From Bradyrhizobium zhanjiangense (GTDB lineage Bacteria > Pseudomonadota > Alphaproteobacteria > Rhizobiales > Xanthobacteraceae), in the NCBI RefSeq assembly GCF_004114935.1, contig NZ_CP022221.1, forward strand, positions 4,051,001 to 4,115,000: a stretch of 64,000 bases of DNA. The letters are read 5' to 3'. Within the stretch, counting starts at the first letter, position 1. Every line of letters begins with the position of its first letter. This document shows positions 43,095 to 52,980 of this stretch, piece by piece. Both the position numbers and the translations under genes were made by a program. Under the pieces are notes generated by a model. The model did not search any database, was not told the DNA's origin, and was given only the letters and a program-made list of their open reading frames with translations.

Positions 43095-43331
43095 ATGCTG
43101 AACGATGTGCGGATCGCTCCCGAGGTCAACTCGCGTAACGGACATTCTGTCACCTTTGTGCTGGCCATCGGCACGGTACGGCAGATGTGCCACCTTCAGA
43201 CCAACTTCGCGTCGCAAAATCAGGCTTTCAACTATCTGCACAAGCACCGCAAGCGGTTCGAGCAACTAGCTCGCGAGCGGTTTGCGCTTGGCCAGATCGA
43301 AGACGGCTTGATCAAGTTGACGATGTTGTAG
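43095..43331 (+). CDS. Small hypothetical protein
   Basis: 78 residues (MLNDVRIAPEVNSRNGHSVT...), with TNFASQNQAFNYLHKHRKRF and LALGQIEDGLIKLTML-like ending. Typical short rhizobial protein; unknown function. A 39-codon frame starts directly at its end (GTG 43332), but I do not call it. Confidence 0.5.
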   Translation: MLNDVRIAPEVNSRNGHSVTFVLAIGTVRQMCHLQTNFASQNQAFNYLHKHRKRFEQLARERFALGQIEDGLIKLTML

Positions 43332-43619
43332 GTGAACAAGCGGCTAACCCGGCTTGCCGCGTTGCGAGCGCGCGCGAGGTTCATTGCGCCAGTCCCTCGC
43401 TCCACGGTGAGGAAACCGATGCAGGCGCCGCCTGTTGTCCCTGGTACGTAACGCGACGCCGACCATCCCACCCACCACAAACCTGCAGCGACCGACATTA
43501 ATCCGCTTTCCGACGCGCTTTGCCGCTCGCGTAGTCCACGCTCGGCTCTAGACATCCGTCATTGCGCGGCGGATATCCGTCGCTTTCTGCGCCGCCATCC
43601 CGCGAGATCGAGCGGCTCG

Positions 43620-43886
43620 TCAGTCATCCGGCGTGCTCGCGTCCATCCGTTGTGCATCCGCCAGATCGATGGAGCCGATGGAAAACATTTCCATCCTGGA
43701 ACCATGCGAGTCTGCCGGCACGATGATCATGGTCGCAACGCGGCGATAAGATGCGAAGGAAAGTCCCTCGATCATCTCCTCGTCTGTGATGACCTGGTAG
43801 CTTCCGGCAGGCAGAGGATGATCGATGTCCCTGATTTGGAACGAATGCTTGAAGGTGACGATTTCCCGTCGCGAGCGAGTTGTCAT
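43620..43886 (-). CDS. Small hypothetical protein
   Basis: 88 residues (MTTRSRREIVTFKHSFQIRD...). Beta-rich: FKHSFQIRDIDHPLPAGSYQ and DEEMIEGLSFASYRRVATMI. Looks like a short barrel or sandwich protein. Function unknown. Confidence 0.55.
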   Translation of the reverse strand: MTTRSRREIVTFKHSFQIRDIDHPLPAGSYQVITDEEMIEGLSFASYRRVATMIIVPADSHGSRMEMFSIGSIDLADAQRMDASTPDD

Positions 43887-44229
43887 GTACGCCCGCCTTT
43901 TGCCGATGCTTTGGGCGCCGGTGTCGGGTTAGCCCTTCAAGCCACCATGCGCTCTTTCGATGGTATTAGCTACCGCTTTCTCGCGGCCCGATCTCACGGC
44001 CGGAACGCCGCAAAGCGCTCGCAATTCTACCGGCGGACGCGTCATGGTGCTCGATAACGGCTCCTTCGTCGGCATCCGTCGGTCACCGAGCGTTAAGTGC
44101 GCTCCCACCGGCGACGAGAGCGTCCATTTCCACGGCTTGGCCGGGTCGACCGCATTGTGCCGCCGGTGGTCGCCCCACTTTTCTCCTGCTTTTGACGACC
44201 TCCCGCCCGAGCGAGCGGCGGATACGGCC
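43887..44229. other. 343 bp without a confident gene
   Basis: Frames on both strands lack motifs. On the minus strand the best frame is not preceded by a start with a ribosome-binding site. Confidence 0.4.
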
Positions 44230-44465
44230 TCACTGAAAACGTCTGATCTCGAAGGTGAACGTCGCCCGTAAGACCGATCCATCTTCGTCGCGCACATTGA
44301 TTGCAAGACGGCGTGCAGGAGCATCGATGGTGCAGAGGCGAATTTCATCTTTGGCCAAGTGTGCCAGCGCCAAGGTTGCTTCGTGCAGCATAGCCTCAAT
44401 CGAAACGAGATCTATCCCCTGTTCGTCGGGGATCATCTCGTCACCTTCGCGCTGATCAAAAAAGT
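44230..44465 (-). pseudogene. DUF6894-like gene, 3' part (interrupted by IS21)
   Basis: Reads FFDQREGDEMIPDEQGIDL to FTFEIRRFQ. The first six codons (MRRYFF) are at 50639-50621, on the far side of the IS21 element. Joined at the 9-bp duplication, the two parts give an 81-residue protein of the type MRRYFFD-x-REGD-x-x-PDE-x-G. The interruption is at codon 6-7, so the gene is off. Confidence 0.8.
44457..44465. repeat. Left target-site duplication of IS21
   Basis: CAAAAAAGT; the identical 9 bp stand at 50621-50629. Confidence 0.85.
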
Positions 44466-44722
44466 GCCGATTCCGATGATCTCGCCCGGGTATTCCGATT
44501 TGATCTCGCCCAGGATTCCGAGATGATCTCGCCCACCTTTCCGATTTGATGTCGCCCGGGGCGGGAGCGTTCTGGCAGTCTGGTTTCTGGCATCGGCGGA
44601 GCCGCGTGGTCAATCTTGAATCGCGGCTCGAAGGGGTTGTTTTCTGCTGCTCCTGCTGTGGGCATGTGGGCAACGCCCTTCGCGTTGTCCAAGTGCAGCG
44701 GCATGTCCACAGCGCCACGGGC

Positions 44723-45465
44723 TCAGGCCTTCCGGCCGGGTTTGCGGGTTCGCCGCATGCTCTCGCCGTTGAGGTCGATCCGGTGGGCGTTATGGACCAG
44801 GCGATCGAGAACGGCGTCGGCGTAGGTGGGGTCGCCGATCAGCGCGTGCCATTGATCAACGGGGAGTTGGCTGGTGACGATGGTGGAGCGGCGGCCATAG
44901 CGGTCCTCGAGGATCTCCAGGAGGTCGTGACGGCCGTGGCATCGAGCGGCTCGAGGCCCCAGTCGTCGAGGATGAGAAGATCGACGCGGCCGAGGGCACG
45001 CAACAGACGGGGGTGGCGGCCGTCTCCGCGCGCCAGAGCGAGATCGGTGAACAGCCGCGGGACGCGCTGATAGAGCACGGAACGGTTGTCGCGGCAGGCC
45101 TTGTTGCCGAGCGCGGAGGCGAGCCAGCTCTTGCCGACGCCGGATGGCCCGCAGATCAAAAGGTTGGCGTGGTCATCGATCCATTGGCATTCGACCAGCA
45201 TCGTCAGCAGGCTGCGGTCGAGGCCACGCGGGGTGCGATAGTCGATGTCCTCGACGCAGGCCTGCTGGCGCAGCTTGGCGTATTGCAGCCGCTTCGAGAG
45301 CCGCTTGTCGCGTCGCAGTGAGGCTTCGCGTTCGAGCAGGAGCGCGAGCCATTCGGCGTGGCCGAGGCTGGCAGCCTCGCCGCCGGCTTCGATGTCGGCG
45401 AAGGCCTTGGCCATGCCGTGAAGGCCGAGTTGATGGAGTTGATCGAGGGTCGGATGCGTGAGCAA
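44723..45465 (-). pseudogene. istB: istB helper ATPase, frameshifted
   Basis: MLTHPTLDQLHQLGLHGMAK opening, Walker [17 protein letters not shown], Walker [17 protein letters not shown]. Near 44935 the frame is lost; the continuation [20 protein letters not shown] to [10 protein letters not shown] is one base over and ends at TGA 44723. A single missing C in a CCC run (GCCCGTCAC read as GCCGTCAC) explains it. Confidence 0.88.
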
Positions 45466-45476
45466 GGCATGATCTC

Positions 45477-46683
45477 CTAGTTGTAGTAGCGCGGCCCGCG
45501 GATGTTGGGATGGAGGATCGGCGTCGTCCGCGGACGCTTGGGTGAAGGCCGCCGATCGAGATTGTTGGCGAGGATCGATTTGACCGAGCCGTAGGTGCGC
45601 GCGCCGATGTCGATCGCCCGCATGGCGGCGGCATCGAGCCGCTCGTGCCCGTAGGATCGGGCGAGCCGGATGATGCCGAGACAGGCCCGAAAGCCCTGCT
45701 CGGGGTGCGTGCGTTCATCGAGGATCAGGTCGCACAGCGCCGCGGTGGCCGGTCCGATCGAGGCGGCGTCCTTGCGGATGCGCTCGATGGTCCAGCCGGC
45801 GTGGCGCCGATGACTGGACGCCATGTGCTCCGGCACGGTCGTGTGCTTGTGGTTGCCGCTCATGCGCTGATGCGCGGCGATCCGCTCACCCTTGTGGAAT
45901 ATCTCCACGGTGCGGGCGGTGAAGCGGACCTCGACCTCGGCGCGGGCGAAGCGATGCGGGACGCTGTAGTAATGCGCCTCGACCTCGACGTGATAGTCGA
46001 TGCTGACCCGGCAGATCCGCCACTCGGCGAACACGTAAGGGCTCTCCGGCAAGGCCTTGAGCGCCGGCCGGTCGATCTCCTCCAATAGCTTGCGGCGGGT
46101 GACACCGAGCCGCCGGATCGGTCGCTCCTCGTTGAGCCGGATCATCAACTCGGCGATCGCCGCGTTGACGTCGGCGAGGCTGTGGAAGGTGCGGTGGCGC
46201 AGCCGCCCGAGCAGCCAGCGTTCGACCATCAGGACCGCCTGCTCGACTTTGGCCTTGTCCCGCGGCCGTCGGCCTGGCCGGCAGAATGGCGGTGCCGTAA
46301 TGTGCCGCCATGTCGGCGTAGCTGCGATTGATCCTAGGATCGTAGAGGCAGGCCTTGATCACCGCGACTTTGGTGTTGTCCGGCACCAAGAGCGCCGGCA
46401 CGCCGCCGATCGCCTCGAAGGCGCCGACGTGGCCGCTGATCCAGTCGGCGAGCCCCTGCGTCCAGGTCGCCTGCGCGTAGGTGAAGCTCGATGCGCCGAG
46501 CACCGCGACGAAGATCTGCGCGGCGCGCCGCTCGCCGGTGAACCGGTCGATCACCACCGGCACGCCGTCGCCGGCATAGTCGACGAACAGCTTGTCGCCG
46601 GCCGCATGCGACTGGCGCATCGTCACCGACAGGCGGCCTTCCCAGGCGCGGTAAAGCTCGCAGAAGCGCGAGATATGTTCACG
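45477..46683 (-). pseudogene. istA: istA transposase, 3' part
   Basis: The DDE part: [38 protein letters not shown] (first Asp), [16 protein letters not shown] (second Asp), then a frameshift near 46265 and [20 protein letters not shown] to GPRYYN. The 5' part is at 50082-50440, on the other side of the RIT element. Confidence 0.88.
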
Positions 46684-46692
46684 ATCACATAT

Positions 46693-46724
46693 TTCGCGTT
46701 ATGTTGCGGCCAGATTTATGTTGT
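46693..46724 (+). repeat. Left inverted repeat of the RIT element
   Basis: Begins TTCGCGTTATGTTGC and ends CAGATTTATGTTGT. Contains two direct copies of TTATGTTG(C/T) at 46699 and 46716. An inverted copy GCAACATAA follows at 46774-46782. Confidence 0.88.
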
Positions 46725-46826
46725 GCAAGGAGCGATAATTGCGGGGAGCCTGAGCTCTGCGGGCATTGTTCACGCAACATAATTCGACGTCTGGGTAGCG
46801 AACCTTTTGTCCAATGGAGGCTCGCT

Positions 46827-48049
46827 ATGGATCAGACGATATATTCCATTCCCTTGACCGTACCCCACCGTGATGACGCGCCATTCACCGACGAGCGGTA
46901 CCGGTACCTTCGCCACTGTGCAGAAGCCGGTGCGACCGCAGCTTCTCTCAAGATCAAGCGCAACGAGCTGTTGCGGATTGCCGCACGTCTCGGTCCAGAT
47001 GCTTCGCAGGGCATCGATATCGAGGCACTCCAACGGATCGCGACCGAGCGTCTGCGCCTGACGGGGGCTGCCACCGCAGCACGAAGAGTGGTCGACATCG
47101 GACGGCCTTGGCTTCGATTTCTCGGTTGGTGGCGTGAACCAACCGTCGTGTTTCAGTACCAGAGCCAACTCGACCAGTATGTGACATGGATGCGCAATGA
47201 GCGCGGATTCTCGCCATCGACGGTGGAGCAATGGAGCCGGATAATCGGCAGGTTCCTGCGCTGGTGCGACAAAACCAACCGGCAACTCAGGGACCTTCAG
47301 CCTGAAGACGTTGACGCCTATTTTGTCGCCCAGGCGACGGGACGATGGTCCCGCGTTTCGGTGGCCAACACAGCCTCTGCCTTGCGGGGATTTCTGCGCT
47401 ACGCGGCAAAGCGGGGAATGTGTACGGACCGCTTAGCGGCCTCGATTTGCCGGCCTCGGCTTTATCGTCAGGAGTCGCTGCCGTATGCCCCAGATTGGTT
47501 CGACGTGCAGCGCATGTTGGCCGACGCCGAGACTGACAACCCCCGGGACATCCGCGATCGTGCGATCCTGCTGTTGCTCGCGGTCTACGGGATGCGCAGC
47601 GGCGAAGCGGCGGCATTGCGCCTTGATCAGATTGACTGGGCCGGTAGGACGCTACGGCTTTTCCGCCTGAAGCGCCGGCAGCCGCAGATCTATCCCCTGG
47701 TTCCCTCTGCGGCTGAGGCGCTCGCCCGCTACATCGACACGGTGCGGCCGCTATCATCGTGCCCGGAAGTGTTCCTCTGCATGCACGCGCCCGTCGACCG
47801 TTGAAGGCAGGGAGCATTTATGATGTCGCCAACCGCAGATTTGTTGCACTTGGAATCGACGCTGCCCACCGCGGTGGCCATGCGTTGCGCCACGCCTGCG
47901 CCTCCCGGCTTCTCGCCGAAGGTCTGTCGATAAAGGAGATCGGGGACCATTTGGGACATCGCAGCGCGGCGTCAACCAGCATCTACGCCAAGGTGAACAT
48001 GCAGGCGCTTCGCGAGGTCGGAGCGTTCGACCTGGGAGGCCTCCAATGA
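46827..48049 (+). pseudogene. ritA: RIT recombinase A, frameshifted
   Basis: Tyrosine recombinase of about 407 codons from ATG 46827 (MDQTIYSIPLTVPHRDD; TGGAGG upstream). The SAM-like N-terminal domain (FSPSTVEQWSRIIGRFLRWC) and the first catalytic Arg (YGMRSGEAAAL) are in the first frame to about 47800. One base back the frame continues GGHALRHACASRLL (His, Arg) and STSIYAKVN (Tyr). A missing C near 47797 would explain it. Its last codons overlap ritB (ATGA). Confidence 0.88.
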
Positions 48050-48990
48050 GGCTGACCCATGTTGTCGACGCCTATCTGGCCAAGCAGCGCTCACTGGGGG
48101 CGCGTTTCGAGTCGGCTGAGGTTCTGCTCCGTAGGTTCTGCCGAGCGATGGGCAATCGAGATATCGGCGAAGTCACCCCAGAGGCGGTAGCCGAGTTCCT
48201 CCAAGGCAAAGGATCGCTCAGTGCCACCTGGATGCTGCGATATAGGGTTTTGAGCGGCCTTTATCGATTCGCCATCAGTCGCGGGTACGCAGCATCCTCC
48301 CCACTGCCGACATCGTTTCCAAAGCTGCTGCCGCAACAAACGCCCTATGTTTATTCCACGGAAGAACTGCGCCGCCTGTTGGACGCGACCTCGATCCTGG
48401 AGGTTGGGCATCGCCCTCATGTGCCAGCTATGTACCGTACGCTCCTCTTATTGCTGTACGGAAGCGGCATGCGCATTGGCGAGGCGCTTCGTTTGGTCCT
48501 GCAAGACGTGGATCTGACTGATCAGGTCATCACCGTCCGTGACACGAAGTTCTTCAAAACGCGCCTCGTGCCTATCGGACCAAAGCTCAACCAGGAATTG
48601 GTCGAGTACGTCGAGCGCCGTCGCCGGCTCCCTCTGCCGCGCGGGCAAGAATCTCCATTATTCACTACGCGCGGCAGTCGACCGTGGCACTATGTGCGGG
48701 TCATCTCCTGGTTTCAGCATGTCCGCCGGGCCGCCGGAATCAGTTGCCCTGTCGGCGAGCCTCGACCTCCACGGCTGCACGATATTCGCCACACAGCCGC
48801 GGTGCACCGGGTAATTGCATGGTATCGCTCCGGCCAGGAGGTGCAGCGACTGCTTCCGCAACTCGCCACCTACCTTGGCCACATCGATATCCGTTCAACC
48901 CAGCGCTATTTGCAGATGACGCCAGATCTCCTCCAGGCGGCCAGCGAGCGCTTTGCCCTGTACGCGATGGAGGCCGACCATGAAGGATAA
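48046..48990 (+). CDS. ritB: RIT recombinase B (tyrosine recombinase)
   Basis: 314 residues. Arg in YGSGMRIGEALRL, HDIRHTAAVHR box, LATYLGHIDIRSTQRYLQM with the nucleophilic Tyr. N-terminal core-binding domain from residue 1. Translation coupled to ritA (ATGA at 48046) and overlapping ritC by 11 bp. It should be part of the recombination complex moving the element. Confidence 0.92.
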   Translation: MRLTHVVDAYLAKQRSLGARFESAEVLLRRFCRAMGNRDIGEVTPEAVAEFLQGKGSLSATWMLRYRVLSGLYRFAISRGYAASSPLPTSFPKLLPQQTPYVYSTEELRRLLDATSILEVGHRPHVPAMYRTLLLLLYGSGMRIGEALRLVLQDVDLTDQVITVRDTKFFKTRLVPIGPKLNQELVEYVERRRRLPLPRGQESPLFTTRGSRPWHYVRVISWFQHVRRAAGISCPVGEPRPPRLHDIRHTAAVHRVIAWYRSGQEVQRLLPQLATYLGHIDIRSTQRYLQMTPDLLQAASERFALYAMEADHEG

Positions 48991-49975
48991 GAGCCTGCTT
49001 GGTCCGTGGATCCGGCGGTTCTTGCTGGAACATCTGGTCGCCGAGCGCAATCTTTCCCGCAACACCCAAGCCAGCTACCGCGACACGCTGACATTGTTGC
49101 TGCCGTTCGCCAGCAAGCAGGGAGGCTGCGCCATCGATCGCATGACCGTGGAAGAGCTGACGCCGGAAGTCGTCCGCAAGTTCCTGGACCACCTGGAGCG
49201 CGATCGCCGGTGCAGCGAGGTTACCCGCAACCAACGGCTGGCGACCATCCATTCACTGGCGCGCTTTATCGGGACGCGTTCGCCGATCCACCTGGCCTGG
49301 TGTTCCGAGATACGGGCAGTGCCGTTCAAGAAGACGGCCAAGACCGCGATCGGATACCTCGAAAAGGCCGAGATGGACGCGTTGCTAAATCAACCTGACA
49401 GACGCACGAGTCTTGGGGTGCGGGACCATGTTCTGCTGCTTTTCCTATACAACAGCGGTGCTCGCGCCGATGAGGCAGCAAAATTGACGGTCGGCAATCT
49501 CCAACTGGGTGCGTCTCCGTCAGTGCGACTTCACGGTAAGGGCAACAAGGTTAGAATCTGTCCATTGTGGTCAACGACCGCAACCTCGTTGACTCGTCTT
49601 GTGGCCGACCGGAACAAAAGTGAAGCGGTCTTTCTCGGGCGGACGAACCAGCCTTTGACGCGCTTCGGAATACACCGTCTCGTGACGCAATATGCCGCCA
49701 TGGCGGGCGAAACGGTGCCGACGTTGGCGACGAAGCGCGTAAGCCCACATACGGTTCGGCACACAACGGCGGTGCACCTGCTGCGCGCCGGCGTCGACAT
49801 CAACACGATCCGTGCTTGGCTGGGCCACGTGTCATTAGACACCACGCACATCTATGCTGAAGTCGACCTGGAAATGAAAGCAGAGGCGTTAGCCAGGGTC
49901 GACATCAGCAGTCTGAGGCCGCCGCCTCGGCAACCCTCTCTCCCGTCGTTGATGGCATTCCTGAAGGCCCTGTAG
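48980..49975 (+). CDS. ritC: RIT recombinase C (tyrosine recombinase)
   Basis: 331 residues from ATG 48980 (MKDKSLLGPWIRRFLLEHLV). XerC-like: NTQASYRDTLTLLLPFASKQ, YNSGARADEAAKL (Arg), SPHTVRHTTAVHLLRAG, WLGHVSLDTTHIYAEVD (Tyr). All catalytic residues are present. Its start lies in the end of ritB. Confidence 0.92.
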   Translation: MKDKSLLGPWIRRFLLEHLVAERNLSRNTQASYRDTLTLLLPFASKQGGCAIDRMTVEELTPEVVRKFLDHLERDRRCSEVTRNQRLATIHSLARFIGTRSPIHLAWCSEIRAVPFKKTAKTAIGYLEKAEMDALLNQPDRRTSLGVRDHVLLLFLYNSGARADEAAKLTVGNLQLGASPSVRLHGKGNKVRICPLWSTTATSLTRLVADRNKSEAVFLGRTNQPLTRFGIHRLVTQYAAMAGETVPTLATKRVSPHTVRHTTAVHLLRAGVDINTIRAWLGHVSLDTTHIYAEVDLEMKAEALARVDISSLRPPPRQPSLPSLMAFLKAL

Positions 49976-50049
49976 GTCGAAAGGTCACACTCTTATGTTG
50001 CGGAGCGAGCCGAGGAAATTGGCGCAATCCTTGGCTCGCTCCAGCAGCG

Positions 50050-50081
50050 ACAACATAAATCTGGCGGCAACATAACGCGAA
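50050..50081 (-). repeat. Right inverted repeat of the RIT element
   Basis: Mirror of 46693-46724 with one mismatch. The 9-bp motif occurs at 50067-50075 and 50050-50058 and, inverted, at 49993-50001, so the order of motifs is the mirror image of the left end. Confidence 0.88.
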
Positions 50082-50440
50082 TAGCGATACCCGCCGGGTT
50101 CGCCCGCGATGTACTCCTCCCACAGGATCGCCAGCGTCACGTGCTTGCGCCGGAGTTCGCGGTGCACCGCCGCCCAATCCGGCTCCGCCTGCCGGCGATG
50201 GCCCCGCCGCGTGCCGGGCCCGGCTCCCGCGCTGGCGAACAGCCGGGCCTCCAGCTCCGTGTCGGTGATGTCGTCGGTCAACGGCCAGCTCAGCCCCGCC
50301 GCCTCGAACCGGCGGATCGTCAACCGCACCGTCGATGGGGCCGTCCCCACCCGCCGCGCAATCTCACGGGTCGACATTCCCGCCGACTTCAATCTGATCA
50401 CATCGCGCACGTGGCGCATCGCAAGCCTCTCCGTCGGCAT
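50082..50440 (-). pseudogene. istA: istA transposase, 5' part
   Basis: MPTERLAMRHVRDVIRLKSA, with the helix-turn-helix STREIARRVGTAPSTVRLTI, to EPGGYRYS, where the RIT element begins. The next expected codons ([11 protein letters not shown]) are at 46683. The frame then runs into the RIT end and stops. Confidence 0.88.
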
Positions 50441-50620
50441 CCAGGTCCCCCTTCGCAAAGCCGAAAGGCGGGACCGTATCGGAGCCAGAAGAGGCCTCGT
50501 CACCCCGGGCGACATCATCCCGGAATGGTGGGCGAGATCATCTCGGAATGGCGGGCGAGATCAAATCGGAACGGTGGGCGAGATCATTCCGGAATGGTGG
50601 GCGACATCGAGCGGAATCAG

Positions 50621-50639
50621 CAAAAAAGTACCTACGCAT
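50621..50639 (-). pseudogene. DUF6894-like gene, first codons
   Basis: ATG 50639 and codons MRRYFF, ending in the right copy of the 9-bp duplication (50621-50629). See the 3' part at 44230-44465. Confidence 0.75.
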
Positions 50640-50826
50640 GCAATTGCTCCCGGATAAGGCGGGAGCGCTGCAGCGTCTCTGTGTCACCGGAAATGCCCAG
50701 ATCGGATCGGTGATGATGCCGAGCTGGCCGACTTCCAAGCATTCCTCAACCTTGGACGCTGAGTCAGTTCCGATTGTGGTTAGGTTCGAGCTGGCATGTT
50801 GGCCGGCCACGGCGCATACTCGACGA

Positions 50827-51021
50827 ATGAAAAACCGCATCGGCTGGACGACTTGCCCCTCCATTGGAGGGAAATATGCAGTGGCCGAACTCCTCGAGGG
50901 TGGTGTAGTCGGCAATGAACTCATCACCTTCGCCACCAAGGCGCAGGCCCAGGAATTCATCGATTCTGGCCAGGCCGATGAGCTGGGGGCGCGGGGTTCC
51001 GTGCCAAAAAGCCGCGAATGA
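50827..51021 (+). CDS. Small hypothetical protein
   Basis: 64 residues from ATG 50827 (MKNRIGWTTCPSIGGKYAVA). GGVVGNELITFATKAQAQEF is a small alpha-beta unit. Its TGA overlaps the next ATG (ATGA at 51018). Confidence 0.5.
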   Translation: MKNRIGWTTCPSIGGKYAVAELLEGGVVGNELITFATKAQAQEFIDSGQADELGARGSVPKSRE

Positions 51022-51235
51022 CCAGGCGCGAGACCCTGCGCGACAAATGGACTGTAGATCTCGAGTGTCCACGTTGTGGGAGGCTGGACGTGGCGCGGCT
51101 CTCACAGGCGGACGGCTACGCCTATGTGAGGGGGAAACCGCTACCCGCGTCGATCATGTGCCGTTCGGCTTTGCCTACATTGATCCGGTGACCTGCAGCT
51201 TTCAGTGCTCGAAATGTCAGGTCCCAATACTGTGA
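51018..51235 (+). pseudogene. Small zinc-ribbon protein, frameshifted
   Basis: Frame 1: MTRRETLRDKWTVDLECPRC and GRLDVARLSQADGYAYVRG. Frame 2, one base over: ETATRVDHVPFGFAYIDPVT, then SFQCSKCQVPIL and TGA 51235. The two CxxC pairs (ECPRC, QCSKC) make a zinc ribbon only when joined. A missing G in the G-run at 51131-51135 explains the break. Confidence 0.7.
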
Positions 51236-51802
51236 CGTTGCTCCCGCGAATGAGCGACAAGCAGGTCATGACTATTCTTCGCGAATTGCACGCTGCGGAG
51301 GAGGGTTTCGTCGGGATGGCCGTCGCGCTGACCGGCGGTGACGGGCAGGCCACTTCGAGGACCTTATCCGATAAGCGCCGCAATTCCTCTCCGGCAGTTC
51401 GTCCCAGGATTTTGCGACGTTCGACTAACGCTTGCGCCGTTTCAAGTCACACCGTCAACGGAGGCGCAGCGTAAAGGATATCACCCCAAGGAAACCATGG
51501 TGCGCCGTTCGTACGCAGAGCGCTACCGGCAGCGTTCACGACACGCGTGACAATCTGCGCGCGCAGCCCACCCCAGAACAGAACGCCCTTTACACTATCG
51601 AGCTAGCCATATAGCGTCCGTGTACAGGTCAGCAAAATGCTCACCTCGAAGCTGCCCATGAAGTAGCGACTTCCGAAGTCGCCGCCAGTCGTCGTAGCAG
51701 CAGCTCACGTGCCATCGGAAGGCGCAATCATAACATTGTGTTTATCACAGCGCGTCAGCGTCGCAGGTGCGTCTCTGCGCGCGCTCAAGAAAGGCGACCT
51801 TC
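51236..51802. other. 567 bp with only weak frames
   Basis: A 74-codon plus frame (51253 on; MSDKQVMTILRELHAAEEGF) has a plausible start but turns low-quality after 45 codons. Nothing else recognised. Confidence 0.35.
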
Positions 51803-52174
51803 ATGAAACTTCCTGCAATCTTGCAAGGCGAGGCACGGACCCGCTTCCTTCAAGGAATCGCGTTCGGCGCAGTGGCGACCATGGCGATTGGATTCATGTG
51901 GGGCGGTTGGGTCACGGGGGAGAACGCCAGAATCATGCGCACCACGGCGGAGACCAGCGGCCGAATGTCCGTTCTGGTACCGCTTTGCGTCGCTCAGTTC
52001 ACAGCCGCAGACGGCGCCCTCGCTAAATTCAAGGCGGCAAGCGCTTACTCCAGAGAGAACGTCGTCAGCGAATTCGTGAAGAAGGTGGCATCCACGAGCA
52101 TGGATTACTCGTTCGCCAAGGCTTGTGCCACCGGGATCGAAACTGAACTCGCAAGCGCAGCGACAAAGAGTTGA
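51803..52174 (+). CDS. Membrane-anchored hypothetical protein
   Basis: 123 residues from ATG 51803 (MKLPAILQGEARTRFLQGIA). One transmembrane helix (FGAVATMAIGFMWGGWVTG), then a soluble domain with LVPLCVAQFTAADGALAKFK and a second Cys in KACATGIETEL. Probably faces the periplasm. Function unknown. Confidence 0.6.
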   Translation: MKLPAILQGEARTRFLQGIAFGAVATMAIGFMWGGWVTGENARIMRTTAETSGRMSVLVPLCVAQFTAADGALAKFKAASAYSRENVVSEFVKKVASTSMDYSFAKACATGIETELASAATKS

Positions 52175-52625
52175 CGAGCGTACCCGCAAGCCGCACCGAG
52201 GCTGTGCGTAGAAAATACATAGCTGTTCGGTAGAAAATGGGCGACGACGCTGAAGAGCGTCATGATTGCGCCACACGCCCTTTCTCGTTCAATGCTTTGA
52301 CGCTGCGAAAGTTGATCAGTTAAAGGCCGATGTGCCAATTGCGCGCCGGACCAAGGGAGGTGCGCGTCGAACGGCCGAAAGGCTCGCCATAAGCAGGGTA
52401 GGCGTCGCATCGCCGCCTTACTGGCGCTCATGATCCTAAGGGGGCCCACTTGCGGTCTCCACTCATGATCAAATACAATTAAAAGCGGCGGAACGTCGCT
52501 TCGAAGCGAATGTTGGTTTGACGGAGACAGAATCTTCGCGAGCAGCGGGGCAGTCCCCGTCGCGGCCGGAGCGGTGCAACGCCCGCCTGGTCGCGCCGGT
52601 CCTTCCTTTATCGCGAAAGAAACAT
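52175..52625. other. 451 bp without a confident gene
   Basis: A 114-codon minus frame (52449-52105) overlaps the previous gene and shows no motif. I see nothing to call. Confidence 0.4.
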
Positions 52626-52799
52626 ATGAACAGGCAAAAGCCGGTCGATTTCAGCAATTCGCTGAATCTCGCCAATAAAGTGCAGGTCAAGATCCTGCGC
52701 AGGCGCCTCAAGCTATCGGATGAGCAGTTTAGAAGCGTCGTTCGCAAGTCGGGCAGTTCAATCTCAGCCATCATCAAGGAATCCGCCAGTCTGAAGTAG
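52626..52799 (+). CDS. DUF3606-like small protein
   Basis: 57 residues. NKVQVKILRRRLKLSDEQFR and SVVRKSGSSISAIIKESASL resemble the DUF3606 unit (a helix, a LxxAVxxVGxS turn and a helix). A tiny helical protein often found in plant-associated alphaproteobacteria; role unknown. Confidence 0.6.
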   Translation: MNRQKPVDFSNSLNLANKVQVKILRRRLKLSDEQFRSVVRKSGSSISAIIKESASLK

Positions 52800-52980
52800 G
52801 AGCTTAGGTCGCGCTTGCCTCAGCACCGACCTAAACAGCGACCCGCCAGAAACGACCGGGCTGCGGCCGTGCCAGAGCGCTGGAAGCAGGCAGCCAAGAC
52901 AGTCTGCCCGCGCCGCCGCTGCCAACGAGATCATCCCTGGAGCCAGTTCGAGCTTATCCAGTCGGGGCAGGCCCTAACGC

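Larger units (their letters stand above)
46693..50081 (+). mobile_element. RIT element (three tyrosine recombinases in a row)
   Basis: 3389 bp inside istA. Contains ritA, ritB and ritC in one direction with overlapping stops and starts, between 32-bp inverted repeats with one mismatch (46693-46724 and 50050-50081). It matches the known recombinase-in-trio arrangement. A further 20 bp outside the left repeat is a near-palindrome absent from istA, so the left boundary may be at about 46673. Confidence 0.9.
44466..50620 (-). mobile_element. IS21-family element carrying a nested RIT element
   Basis: 6155 bp with istA and istB on the minus strand. The ends hold multiple copies of a roughly 21-bp unit (GATCTCGCCCACCATTCC type): about four at 44475-44560 and about five at 50510-50610, in inverted orientation, as in IS21-type multiple terminal sites. 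Flanked by the 9-bp duplication. Without the RIT insertion the element would be about 2.8 kb. Both transposition genes are damaged, so it is not autonomous now. Confidence 0.9.

Noticed and set aside
44466..44560. CRISPR array (repeated 21-bp units at the IS21 ends)
   Set aside because: Units are adjacent and degenerate, without spacers of constant length, and occur inverted at both ends of the IS. No cas gene is present.
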